Shown here piece by piece: positions 46,245 to 55,870 of a DNA stretch of 64,000 nt. Both the position numbers and the translations under genes were made by a program. The DNA lies in the NCBI GenBank assembly GCA_028641055.1, contig CM054063.1:177512756-177576755 (forward strand), read 5' to 3'. Positions within the stretch are counted from its first letter, which is position 1. Each line of letters opens with the position of its first letter. The notes below the pieces were generated by a model. It was not told the DNA's origin and ran no database searches. It saw only the letters and a list, made by a program, of their open reading frames with translations. The DNA comes from Alopecurus myosuroides. Its lineage: Eukaryota > Streptophyta > Magnoliopsida > Poales > Poaceae.

Positions 46245-47367
46245 TCAATCAAAGTGCGGGAAATATCCCCACTGCGGTGGGTCATCCGTCGCGTGGTCGT
46301 ACTCGGGCGCATAAAAAGAAGATGAAGCAGCCGGCACATAGTTATAACCGGGGTGCTGATATGGAATCCCCGTGGCGTCATAGGGATGGATGAAATCACC
46401 ATCGTCCCCCTCTCCGGCGTCCTCCCCTTGCTGGGGAAGATGCTCAAGGTATGTATCCAGCTCACTCTCAGGAAGCTCCCATCCTATCCTGTTATTAAAA
46501 TCAAACAAAAGAGGTGCAGGCAAAAGTACTTCTCTAATAGTTTTAACAACTCTCCACCCGGATTGTTTGGAGAAAGTTAATTCAAAAGATAAATTATGTA
46601 AGTGAGCATGGGTAGAAAGAAACTTATGTTGAACCATGGAAACAAGATTAAGCCTCTCTATAGGAAACTGAAAGTCTAGAGGGTGTGGCTCCAAACAATG
46701 CAAAGCTAACAAGCGCGAGGCAATAAGACCTCCACAAACTCTGCCCTTCTCACGGTTATGTGAGAGACGGTAAGCAATCAAAGCACCAAAATTATAAGAT
46801 CTATTGTGTCTCAAAGTAGCAGCAATAAACGCAAAATCATAAAGAGATAACTTGCTGGCAGTTTTACTAGCTAATACACATTTAGAAATGAAGTAGGCAA
46901 AGTATTGAATGCTAGGGAGTTGAATTTCACGATTTTTACCGCTCTCCCCCGTGAAGCTTCTGCCTTGGCAAATCTCTCCATATAAATCCAGTAGTGGTTT
47001 GGGCTGCCCACTTATTTTCTCACAAGACCCCCACTCATGTACCTTAATAGCTGCACAGAAAACACTAAAAGGCAGGCTCACAACTTTATTATAAATCTTA
47101 TAGTGGACCTTTGGGTTAGTTGGAGACCATTTAAAACAAAAATCATGCACCACAGACATAGTTAGCATATTGGATGGTACCATCCTCAATGAAACGCTCT
47201 AAACCTGTATTATGCACTAGAGTGTTAAAATCCTGCAGAATTCCTGTAACTTGCATAAATTCCCGACATGGATAGATCGATGGGAACACCCTCTATTCAC
47301 GGTGCACGAGCATGACCTCATGCACCTCCAACTCCTGCTGGTTTAGTTGATAAGCATTGTGCTCCAT
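46245..47367 (-). pseudogene. Accessory ORF of element B, broken
   Basis: An ATG at 47367 (MEHNAYQLNQQELEVHEVM) opens a frame stopped by TAG at 47293-47295. It continues in frame to about 47160, where a frameshift moves coding into the frame that runs uninterrupted from 47183 to the TGA at 46245 (about 310 codons). Recognisable blocks are KVHEWGSCEKISG, QYFAYFISKCVLASK and CGGLIASRLLALHCLEP, with an acidic and Tyr/Ser-rich C-terminus. It matches the shorter remnant in element A and resembles the extra ORFs of Athila-like and related non-autonomous plant Gypsy elements. No enzymatic motif is seen and the function is unknown. Confidence 0.65.
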
Positions 47368-49116
47368 CTCTGAAATTTTTCAACGATCATCACAAAAATT
47401 AATTTGAAGCAACTATAAGGTGGAAACTACCATAGGGACTTATATGAGAGCTAAACATACATCAAAACTATATTATTTCTACTCAAATCAAGCATGCAAA
47501 CTCACATAAGCTGTCACCTACAGTACCAAAATACTCAAGAAATACTTCACTAAACAAAATTCTACTTGGATCATCGGAGGAGTCACATACCGGAGATCAA
47601 ACACACCAAAAATCAGCACAAATGATGGGCTGAAGAAGGAGATCAAAAATCCAGAGGAAGAACACCAAGAATACGGGATCCAGGAAATGTTTTCAGCTTT
47701 GGGGGTGAGAGAGAAGACTTTGGTAGTGGAGAGAGTAAGTGGAGGGCCAGGGGGCCCCACACCACGTGCTGGCGCCACCCAGGGGTGTGCCTGTCTGGTG
47801 GGTCCCCCTAGGGTCTCCAGGTGGCTTTCTGCCTCATTTTTGACGTAAAAATTTATTATAATTTTTCTGGAATTTTTCGAGAAACTTTATTTTTGAGGTG
47901 TTTCCAGAATTTTAATAATTAATAAAAACTGGGAAAACAAAAGTGAAAACATGGGAAAAAACCAAAACCAGAACTACAGAGGTTCTATGACACTTTAATG
48001 AAAGAATATCCAAAGAAAACAAAGGTGGCATTGGTGAAAACAAAAGTATGGGTGGTGAAAACATGCATACACTACCAAATTCCGCGCGGTCTGGGACGTT
48101 TCAATACCGTTGCGGATGAGCTCTAAACCGTCGCTAATGGCAATCCGCGACGGTTTACTCGACGGAGTGAGAACGTCCCTGATCGATTGTCATGGACGAT
48201 TCTACGACGTTAATTTGAATGGGAGAACGTTGAGGCTATCCGCAACGTTCAGAAAATCCTCGCGAGCATCTGGGCTGTCCGGTCCCGGCCCATTAAGCGA
48301 CAACGTTGTTTTTTGTCACTGTCGGCTGACACGTGGCGAAGGATTAACAGACGGCCGTTAGCGTAATCAGCTGACATCACACTACAGGCAGCTTACGTCA
48401 TTACGATCGCAACATTTTTTTTGTCAAAAAATAGATTCTGTTAAGGACCCGTTTATGACATCACCAATCCGTTCATGATGTCATAACTGCCGATCCCGTT
48501 CACGATGATTTTTGTTGTCGCAGCCTCGACCAATCATGTGAAACCATGTGGACGCCATCTGCGACGAACTTGCTAGCGTCGTGGTATGAGATGACGTAAC
48601 GAGATGACGCCACGTGGAACAATCGTACGTCGCCGCGTGATTTTTTGGGACGATCTCTGATCGTCGTGGGCTACGCGGTGACGGATTTTTTCTGACGCAA
48701 AACGACGCCACGTGGACCAAGTGCACGGTGTCACATGGCGCCCTTTTCCGCGACGTTTTCTGTTTTGTTGTGGAACTACCAAGTCATAAAACGACAAGTG
48801 GACCATGTGTACGGAGCCACGTGGCACCTTTTCGTGACGTTTTTATTTTCGTTGTGGAACTGTCCAACCGTAAAACGATATTTGGGCATGGCATACGGCA
48901 CCATGTGTCCTAATCCGGGTTTGTTTTTACGTTACGATACTACGGCGTTTTTTTTCGTGCAAGATGAGTGCTTAAATCATCGTTCGAATTGACCTTTCCA
49001 TGTTACATATGCCACATAGCAGGCATTAAATACAGAAATTGCAACACTAGTGGTTTATTTTACAGAAAAGCAAACCAACATACATAAATTTAGCTTTCAG
49101 CAACACGACCATAGTT

Positions 49117-50180
49117 TCAATTACCACATATGCGCTGAGCTAACTGCTCAAGAAGGGCAACTCCTTTTTGTTGGCACGTTTTTAGCTCGTCTTGTTCCTT
49201 CCGCATTTCTTCCATTTCAAATGCAAACCGAGCCTCATTCGCTCAGATTCTGCATTCGCCGCCCTCAAATCAGCAATTGTGCTACGCATATTGGCATGCC
49301 CCTCTCTCAACATCAGTTTGCACTTGGTGTTCAGACTTTGAAATACTTCTTTCCACACGAGATTTCTTCGACAAAGTATGCTTTCCACGATCCAGCATGA
49401 CACCTAAAGTATCATCCTCATCCTCTGAAGCTGGTGTCGACATCATCCTTTTCTTGCTTGCCTATCAAGCATACAAAGAAAATAGATGTAAGTATGTACA
49501 AAAACAGATGAAACTAGCAGGTGACCAGCAATGTCCAGAAAATAGATGAAACTAACATTTTCCAGCAATGTACAGAAAATATTTGAAAAATAGCAGATGA
49601 CAATCAAACAAGCGTGTCTGTAATGACAAATGACCTAGCAGATGTCAACCATGTCAGGAGCAGAGATGGAAACCATGTTAAAATGACAACCACAACCTTA
49701 ATTAGCTTGCCAAAACGTCTTATGTGGAATAGATGAAGTAGCACAAAATATATGACACAACAGTAATCAAACTGTTCAACGCAAGATAAGTAAGATGTGC
49801 CCTAGTTGTTGTTGTTTTTAACTAAAGGGAGTTTTTATTACTTAAAGAGTTTTAAGCATTACACCCTAGTTGTTGTGATATCATGGAAGAATGTTGAGCT
49901 GCCGAATTAGGGAATAACCTGCAACTCATTGTCCTCACTTAATAGGGATTGACATGACCAGTCTCCTTCACTGGAATCTGATTCCTCTTCAGCATCATCC
50001 TCATGAGTGTACTCAGATCCAGAGTCTTCCTTCTTGATCTTTTTGGGTGTTAATACAGTAGGACATGAAAGGAAACTTGCTAAAGACTTTACACCCAGTT
50101 GATGCATCCTTGCACTGTTTGCCATGATAGTTCTAGCACGCTCTTCTTCCATGGGGTGTAGTGGTGATCCTAACATGAAT
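49117..50180 (-). pseudogene. TNPA-like transposon gene remnant with coiled-coil C-terminus
   Basis: Two exon-like pieces on the minus strand. The upstream piece (about 50180-49907) follows a TTCATGTTAG acceptor-like site and reads MEEERARTIMANSARMHQLG, SLASFL, then a strongly acidic stretch (EDDAEEESDSSEGDW). The downstream piece (49461-49117) follows GCTTGATAG and begins ASKKRMMSTPASEDEDD. It then needs a change of frame near 49315 to reach EGHANMRSTIADLRAANAES, and another near 49240 to reach FEMEEMRKEQDELKTC and the end at TGA 49117. Such acidic plus coiled-coil proteins accompany En/Spm-type elements. The frame changes indicate a pseudogene. Confidence 0.55.
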
Positions 50181-50939
50181 AAATAACTCAAAGTAAGATC
50201 CAAATGTAAACACTTGGTAAGAACCTAATACATCATCAAAAATTAAGGTACTCATCCCGCAAGAACAGTCAATTGTAAATAATATAAATTCTGATTGTAG
50301 ATTCGTAACTAAGACTGATAGGATCATAAGCAAAGTGAGCTTAACCTAATAGTATACAGGCTGGAAATAAGCAAACTTTTACCGTAGGAAAACAAAGCTG
50401 GATGCTTCTATTTTTATTTTTAAGCAAGATTAGCAAGAAGGCCCCCCTAATGATTTCCATTAAAAGAAACCATGCAGTCTTTTCTACTACGAAAGCAAAT
50501 AATGAAAAAAGAGCGTCAGGAGGGCAACACACCCAATTCCGCTACATATTTGTCAGAATTAACACATGGACAAGCCTCTGTTTACCACTATACAAAGTTA
50601 TAAATGCAAAGCCAATAACAAATACTGATATAAGGAACCATCAATCATACAACTAAACAGATAAACAATTTAGAGAGATTTATTACATCAAACATTAGCA
50701 GGATAATTAAGAAGCATCGATCAAACAATTTAGAGAGATTAATTGCATCGAACATAAGAATAATAAAGCATACTATTAAACAGACAACTCATTCAGAAAG
50801 ATAAATTGCATCGAACATATGAAGAACCATCAATCTTACTGCGTTTCTCGCCTTCAACCTTTACCCGTCTTGGCGTGGTTGCAGAAATTGACGGTGAAGT
50901 TGTGGCGAGGTTCGAGACGAGGTGGAAGATCTGGACGTA

Positions 50940-51170
50940 CGGCGAGGTTAATGGCGAGGTGGCACGCCAGCGAGCACACGAAGGCGAGGTTGGTGACGAT
51001 GTGGCAGACCGGTGAGCACGACGGCGAGCTGGCACACCAGGGAGCACACGACGGTGAGGTTGGTGACGATGTGGCAGACCGGTGAGCACGACGGCGAGGT
51101 GGCACACCAGGGAGTACACGACGACGAGGTTGGTGACGACGTGGCAGACCGGTGAGCACGACGGTGAGGT
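50940..51170. repeat. 70-bp minisatellite, about 3.3 copies
   Basis: GTGGCAGACCGGTGAGCACG occurs at 51001, 51071 and 51141, and GGCACRCCAG at 50961, 51031 and 51101, an exact 70-bp period. Because 70 is not a multiple of three, frames across it change with each copy. The long minus-strand frame over 50793-51464 is Ser/Pro/Arg-rich and low complexity, so I treat it as a by-product of the repeat. Confidence 0.85.
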
Positions 51171-51526
51171 GGTGGTCCTGGACGGTGACCTGGGCGGGGT
51201 GGGGGATCTCGACGGCGACGTCGGAGATCTGGCAAGCGAGCTATACGGAGATGTGTAAGAGGGGTGGATCTGGTCTGGGAGAACGGGGAGTGGAGGGGAG
51301 AAGGGGGAGTAGTCGGTTCTTTGGTCGAGGGCCGAGGGGATAAGGGAGGGTTTCAAAATGATTACAGAAATGCCCTCCATGATAAAGTTCGACCGTTGTG
51401 TGCGGGAGGGCTGAGAAGTAATATTCTTGCACGAAATTTTTTGAGTGGGCTGTCCTGGCGCCAAATTTTCGGAGGGACGCGAAATTTTGGCGGAAGTGCG
51501 GGAAACTATGCTAGCCGTCGGATGAT

Positions 51527-51629
51527 GATGGGTGGCTTAAACAAACTGACCATTTATGCAATAATTTACTAAAGGGACCTGATGGGTGGCTTGAAAAAAT
51601 TGACCATTTATGCAATAATTTACTAAAGC
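51527..51629. repeat. 54-bp direct duplication
   Basis: GATGGGTGGCTT..CTGACCATTTATGCAATAATTTACTAAAG at 51527 is repeated at 51581 with a few substitutions. It is a simple tandem duplication near the presumed right limit of element I. Confidence 0.85.
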
Positions 51630-51895
51630 GGTCTTGTGAGGAAATAAAGAAGTATTATGAAATAATTTTGGAGTTAAGGTCGTCGGGCATAAAAGGCGTT
51701 AGAATATGCAGAACGGTTCTATGTGAAACCAACAGTAACTAAAGAACTACAGATAACTGAGTATTTGCAACACAACACATACTATTAACTTAATTATAGA
51801 GTAGCAAAACACAATCACAGCATACACAGACGTGTCGACAAGTAAACACGACGAGTCGACGACGTAGCAGGTTACACATATGCTCTATAAGCACA

Positions 51896-52282
51896 CTAGT
51901 TGCCGCGATCAAGGACACGAACAACCGGACGCACCAGTGGGACGGACTCGTTCCAGAGGAGCAAAGGGTTGACCTGGACGCAGCACACCAGGGTGTCGTT
52001 CAGCCAGTAGAGGCCGCCGTGCAGATTTGCTCCCGAGCCATGCTCCCAAAGCCTGGCGTAGACCCCGCCGCCATCCTTGCCATGGTCGATGATGAACATC
52101 CGCCGATCGGCGTACTTTGCGCCAAGCACGATGTGCGCGACGCTCCAAGCAGAGATATTTGCACCAACGGTGAAGAACTGCACCATGTCGGAGAGTTTAT
52201 AGCTGTCGGGGCAGACGTACTCCACTTGGTGTGCGTCCTCGAGGGGTTCCTCCCCGATCAGCTCGATGGTCGTCCATGCCAT
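51896..52282 (-). CDS. Hypothetical protein, 128 aa
   Basis: First ATG at 52282 (MAWTTIELIGEEPLEDAHQ), stop at 51896. Composition looks like a folded protein: alternating hydrophobic segments (YKLSDMVQFFTVGANISAW, RMFIIDHGKDGGGVYARL, WLNDTLVCCVQVNPLLLW) with no low complexity. There is no signal peptide or transmembrane helix by eye and no family I recognise. The pattern of short beta-strand-like segments recalls fragments of F-box-associated or beta-propeller proteins, but that is only an impression. It may be a whole small gene, an exon, or a gene fragment captured by a transposon. No TATA box is evident upstream. Confidence 0.4.
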   Translation of the reverse strand: MAWTTIELIGEEPLEDAHQVEYVCPDSYKLSDMVQFFTVGANISAWSVAHIVLGAKYADRRMFIIDHGKDGGGVYARLWEHGSGANLHGGLYWLNDTLVCCVQVNPLLLWNESVPLVRPVVRVLDRGN

Positions 52283-52300
52283 GGCGCGCGTAGAGAGCAC

Positions 52301-52958
52301 AAAGCTGACCTAGCTCTTGTGTTTTGCACAAGCTATCTATTCGAGACGTGTTGATGAAGGGGGTGCGTTTTGCAGAGGCTCTCCAAATGCACCGATCGGC
52401 TAATACAGCGGTGGGGAGAGGCCGGCCAGCGGATCACCAAACACCATTAATTGGTGCGGAGGTCGGCCTTTACCATTGAATTTGCTGTCCAGGCGCAGCG
52501 ATGACAACGAGCACACACAAACGGCCGGGTCATGCAGGCGCGGAGCAACGCATGCAGCACGGGCCAGTACGCATACAGCCGGCGCCGACTTCGACCCAAC
52601 TGTCCACAGCTAGCCGGAAACGCATGCAACAACAGAAGCGAGGCATGGGCATGCATGCACATGGACGGGCACGCGCGTAGGCACGCATTAAGACAAGACG
52701 CGACGGGTCACGCAACCACATCACGTAGCGCACGGAGGAAAAAATTGCACGTATCGCGCGGCATGCAGCTAGCTCGCCCAAAGTTTGCAGGCATGGCGTG
52801 CAACAGCTAGCTAGCCCCAAAGCAGGCTCAGCACGCATGTAGACAGAACTGTGGCGACGTCCCGTCTTTCCCATGCACTGAGACATGAAATTTTAAGGGG
52901 CCGATCATCTCTCCTCCTGCACTCCTAAAGTCCACTCCTCCATGGATGAGTGGACTTC
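52301..52958. other. Intergenic region between two small ORFs
   Basis: GC-rich and dense in GCATGCA and GCACGC motifs at 52500-52820. Overlapping open frames on both strands here have Arg/Ala/Cys-rich low-complexity translations, so I call no gene. It may act as a shared upstream region, because the two flanking small ORFs are divergent. Confidence 0.4.
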
Positions 52959-53243
52959 ATGTCTTTGTTGTACTGGGACGAGCAAGTGGAGTTAGAGTAC
53001 TTAGGGCGGCTCCACTCCTACATCATCGACAACAGCGTGCACTCCAGCGACACAGAGTGTTCCAACGAGGAGGTGGAGGAAGAGGACTCGCCCGAGACAG
53101 AGTGGCGCCCCTTGGCACCGCCGGAACCTGCCGCCCCGCCAGCAAACGCCTTCTTCCTCCCATGTAACTGCCCCATATGCAGTTGGGCACTTGCACAGCC
53201 GGGAACCTGCCCGAACTGCGGGTCCGAGGAGTGCACCACCTAG
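52959..53243 (+). CDS. Small acidic protein with C-terminal zinc-ribbon-like motif, 94 aa
   Basis: ATG at 52959 (MSLLYWDEQVELEYLGRLH), TAG at 53241-53243. The middle is acidic (SSDTECSNEEVEEEDSPETE) followed by a Pro/Ala linker. The C-terminus has CNCPICSWALAQPGTCPNCG, that is CxCxxC with a later CxxC, a candidate zinc-binding ribbon. I do not recognise a named family. A frame with such composition and a terminal metal-binding-like motif is unlikely to be random, but expression is unproven. It is divergent from the 51896-52282 ORF and lies about 110 bp before diverged satellite. Confidence 0.45.
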   Translation: MSLLYWDEQVELEYLGRLHSYIIDNSVHSSDTECSNEEVEEEDSPETEWRPLAPPEPAAPPANAFFLPCNCPICSWALAQPGTCPNCGSEECTT

Positions 53244-53351
53244 TTTAGGCTTTTATTGACTGTAATTATTATTATCTTAATTAAGCTCCCTTCAGTGTGA
53301 ATGTATTATCTTTATTTTGACTCAAGTTTGATTGAAACTCTCTAAATTTCA
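53244..53351. other. AT-rich junction between small ORF and satellite
   Basis: 108 bp of AT-rich sequence with no repeat or gene. Diverged satellite becomes recognisable at about 53352 (GGGGTGTCCCAATTG). Confidence 0.5.
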
Positions 53352-53919
53352 GCTCCGAATGGGGTGTCCCAATTGTATATTTAGTTTGCCTGTGGTAGGC
53401 TTCTCATGCTCAAAGTCAACCTTTTCGTCTACCCCTTCCACCTGCGTCGGAAGGGGGTGTCCCAATGAGATATTTTGTTTGGTTGTGTTAGGGCAGGCCA
53501 TAGGTACATGGAGAACTAATATCTACCACTAATCTGATAAGACATTCGCTCAGGTTCGTCTGAAGGGGGAGTTTCGAGATGTAGTGGAAGACCCCTTCCT
53601 CTGTACAAGTGATGTCGGTGAAACCGGTCACACCTCTTATTAGGATCTTGGATCTCTCTCCACCTCCAAACACACTTGTATAGATATGATTGGACCCCAT
53701 CTAGGTTTTGTAGGGATTCCTATGCTCCGGAGCCCCCGCTTTAGTGAAACTCTGGCATGTTGACCGAAAAGTCTACCTGTTCGTCTACCCTTTCCACCAG
53801 CGTCGGAAGGGGTGTCCTAATGGAATATTTCATTTGGTCGTGTTAGGGTAGGCTATAGGTAGATGGAAAACTAATATCTACCACATGTTCTCATAGTATT
53901 CCCACGGGTTCGTCCGAAG
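53352..53919 (+). repeat. Diverged edge monomers of the satellite
   Basis: CGTCTACCCC..CCACC.GCGTCGGAAGGGG..GTGTCCYAATG occurs at 53426 and 53782, exactly 356 bp apart, with matching AACTAATATCTACCAC and GAAGGGGGAGTTTC blocks. The order of blocks follows the normal monomer (GGAAGGGGGTAGC, GGTTGTGTTAGG, GGGAGTTTCGGGC, CTCCGGAG) but identity is much lower. At 53920 the sequence changes abruptly to standard satellite. This is an old, no longer homogenised array margin. Confidence 0.8.
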
Positions 53920-54364
53920 GGGGAGTTTCAAGCTCTAAGTAGTCCTGGAACCTGCGAGAGAGAATCTAACGCCGGTGAAGCCCTAACACAAAGAGTGAGG
54001 GGAACTTGGGAATCCAAGGCCCATGCCACGCTCTAACACACATGGTATTCCAAACCCTTGGTTTGGGTAGGATTCAGACGCTCTGGAACCCCTCTCCGGA
54101 AAAACCCTAGTCCCGCTGGAGAAAAAGATGAATCTGTCGTTCTGGCCCCTCTACGTGAGCCGGAAGGGGATAGCAAAGTGGAACTGATTTCTTGGTTATG
54201 TTATGTTATGCCCAAGGAACACCGAAGAAAATGTTAGGGCCCACCTCTTGGCGATATTCCCCCCGTTCCGTCGGATCCGGGAGTTTCGGGCTTTGAGTAG
54301 TCCTAGAACCCGAGAGAGAGAATCTGACGCCGGTGAAGCCCTAACACCAAGAGTGAGGGAATCT

Positions 54365-55870
54365 TGTGCATCCAAGACCCATGCCACACTCTAACAAACA
54401 TGTTATGTGATACCATAGGCTTGGGTGGGATTAAGACGCTCCGGAGCTCCTCTCCAGAGATACCCTAGGCCCGTTGGATAAAAGGACGGAACTGCTGATC
54501 TGGCCCCTCTACGTGAGCCGGAAAGGGGGTAGAGAAGTGGAACTAATTACTTGAATGTGTTAGTTTAGGCCAAAGGAACACCCAATACAATGTAGGGACC
54601 ACCTCTTGTCAAGATTCCCCCTGTTCCGTTAGATCCAGGAGTTTCGGGCTCTGAGTAGCCCTGGAACCCGCAAGAGAGAATCCGACGCCGTTGAAGGCAT
54701 AACACAAAGATTGAGGGAATCTTGGTCATCGAAGACACATGCCACAACTAGAGAGAATATGAAGCTGGTGAAACCCTAACACAAAGAGTGAGGGAATCTT
54801 GTGCATACAAGACCCATTCCAAACTCTAAAAAACATGTTATGTGATACCCTAGGCTTGGGTACGATTAAGATGCTCCGGAACTCCTCTCCGGAGAAACCA
54901 TAGGCCCGTTGGAGAAAAGGACGGAACTGCCGACCTGGCCCCTCTGCGTGAGCCAAAAGGGGGTAGAAAAGCGGAAATAATTTCTTGGTTATGCTAGGTT
55001 AGGCCCAAGTAACACCCAAGACAGTGGTAGGGCCCATCTCTTGGCAAGATTCCCCACGTTCCGTCAGATTCGGGCTATGAGTAGCCCTGGAACCCGCGAG
55101 AGAGAATCTAACACCGGTGAATCCCTAACACAAAGAGTGAGGGGGTATTGGGCATCCAAGACCCATGCCACACTCTAACAAAAATGTTATGTGATACCCT
55201 AGGATTGGGTGGGATTAAGATACTCTGGAGCTCCTCTCCAGAGAAACCCTAGGCACGTTGGAGAAAAGGACGGAACTACCGGTCTAGCCCCCCTCTACGT
55301 GAGCCGGAAGGGGGTAGCAAAGTGGAACCAATTGCTCGGTTGCGTTAGGTTAGGCCCAAGGAACAATCAATACAATGGTAGGTCTTACCTATTGGAAAGA
55401 TTCCCTCCGTTTCGTCAGATCCGGGAGTTTCGGGATGTTTGTAGTCCTCGAACCCACGAGAGACAATCTGACGTCGATGAAGCCATAACACAGAGAGTGA
55501 GGGAATATTGGGCATGCAGGACCCATGCCATACTCTAACACACATGGTACGGCATACCCTAGGCTTGGGTGGAATTCATACGCTCCGGAGCTCCTCTCCG
55601 GAGAAACCCTAGGACCGCTAGAAAAAAGGACGGAGCTCCCGTTATGGAACCTCTATGTGAGCCGAAAGGGGGTAGAAAAGTGCAACTAATTTCTTGGTTG
55701 TGTTGGTTTAGGCCCATGGAACAACCAAGACAATGGTAGGTCCCACCTCTTGGCAAGACCCCCCCAGTTTCGTCGGATCCGGGAGTTTGGTTCATGCAAC
55801 AACTAGAGAGAATCTCTCGCCGGTGAAGCCCTAACACAAAGAGTGAGGGAATATTGTGCATAAAAGACCC
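54365..55870 (+). repeat. Duplicated block in satellite array 2, copy 1
   Basis: Four monomers and one 77-bp partial monomer that recur at 59810-61300 in the same order with few differences. The offset is 5424 bp at the start and 5433 bp after small indels. Neighbouring monomers on either side do not match as well, so the ends of the duplicated block are sharp. Confidence 0.8.

Larger units (their letters stand above)
42816..48069 (-). mobile_element. Element B, truncated relative of element A
   Basis: The 3' LTR (42816-44213) is followed rightwards by a 3' domain and accessory ORF homologous to element A, all in minus sense. Alignment with A continues to about 48060 (GAAAACATGCAT compared with GAAAACGTGCATG near 31650) and ends at the CACTA-like terminus at 48070. 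Gag, protease and the 5' LTR are missing, and no B sequence reappears after element I. It lacks the hAT insertion found in A. Confidence 0.82.
48070..51700 (-). mobile_element. CACTA-like element I, one end only
   Basis: Starts CACTACCAAATTCCGCGCGG at 48070, directly against element B. The next 900 bp carry many short repeats (CGACGGTTT, GTGACGTTTT, AAAACGAC, TCGTTGTGGAACT) in both directions, as in CACTA subterminal regions. A minus-strand gene with transposase-accessory features lies at 49117-50180. The right-hand terminus was not found; 51700 is only the approximate limit of the region I can associate with it. The classification rests on the CACTA terminus, subterminal repeats and gene orientation. 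Confidence 0.5.

Noticed and set aside
50793..51464. 223-codon Ser/Pro/Arg-rich minus-strand frame
   Set aside because: It spans the 70-bp minisatellite and its composition follows the repeat. No recognisable domain; a chance frame in GC-rich DNA is more likely.
52447..52886. Cys/Arg/Met-rich overlapping ORFs on both strands
   Set aside because: They arise from GCATGCA/GCACGC-rich sequence, overlap each other on opposite strands and show no domain.
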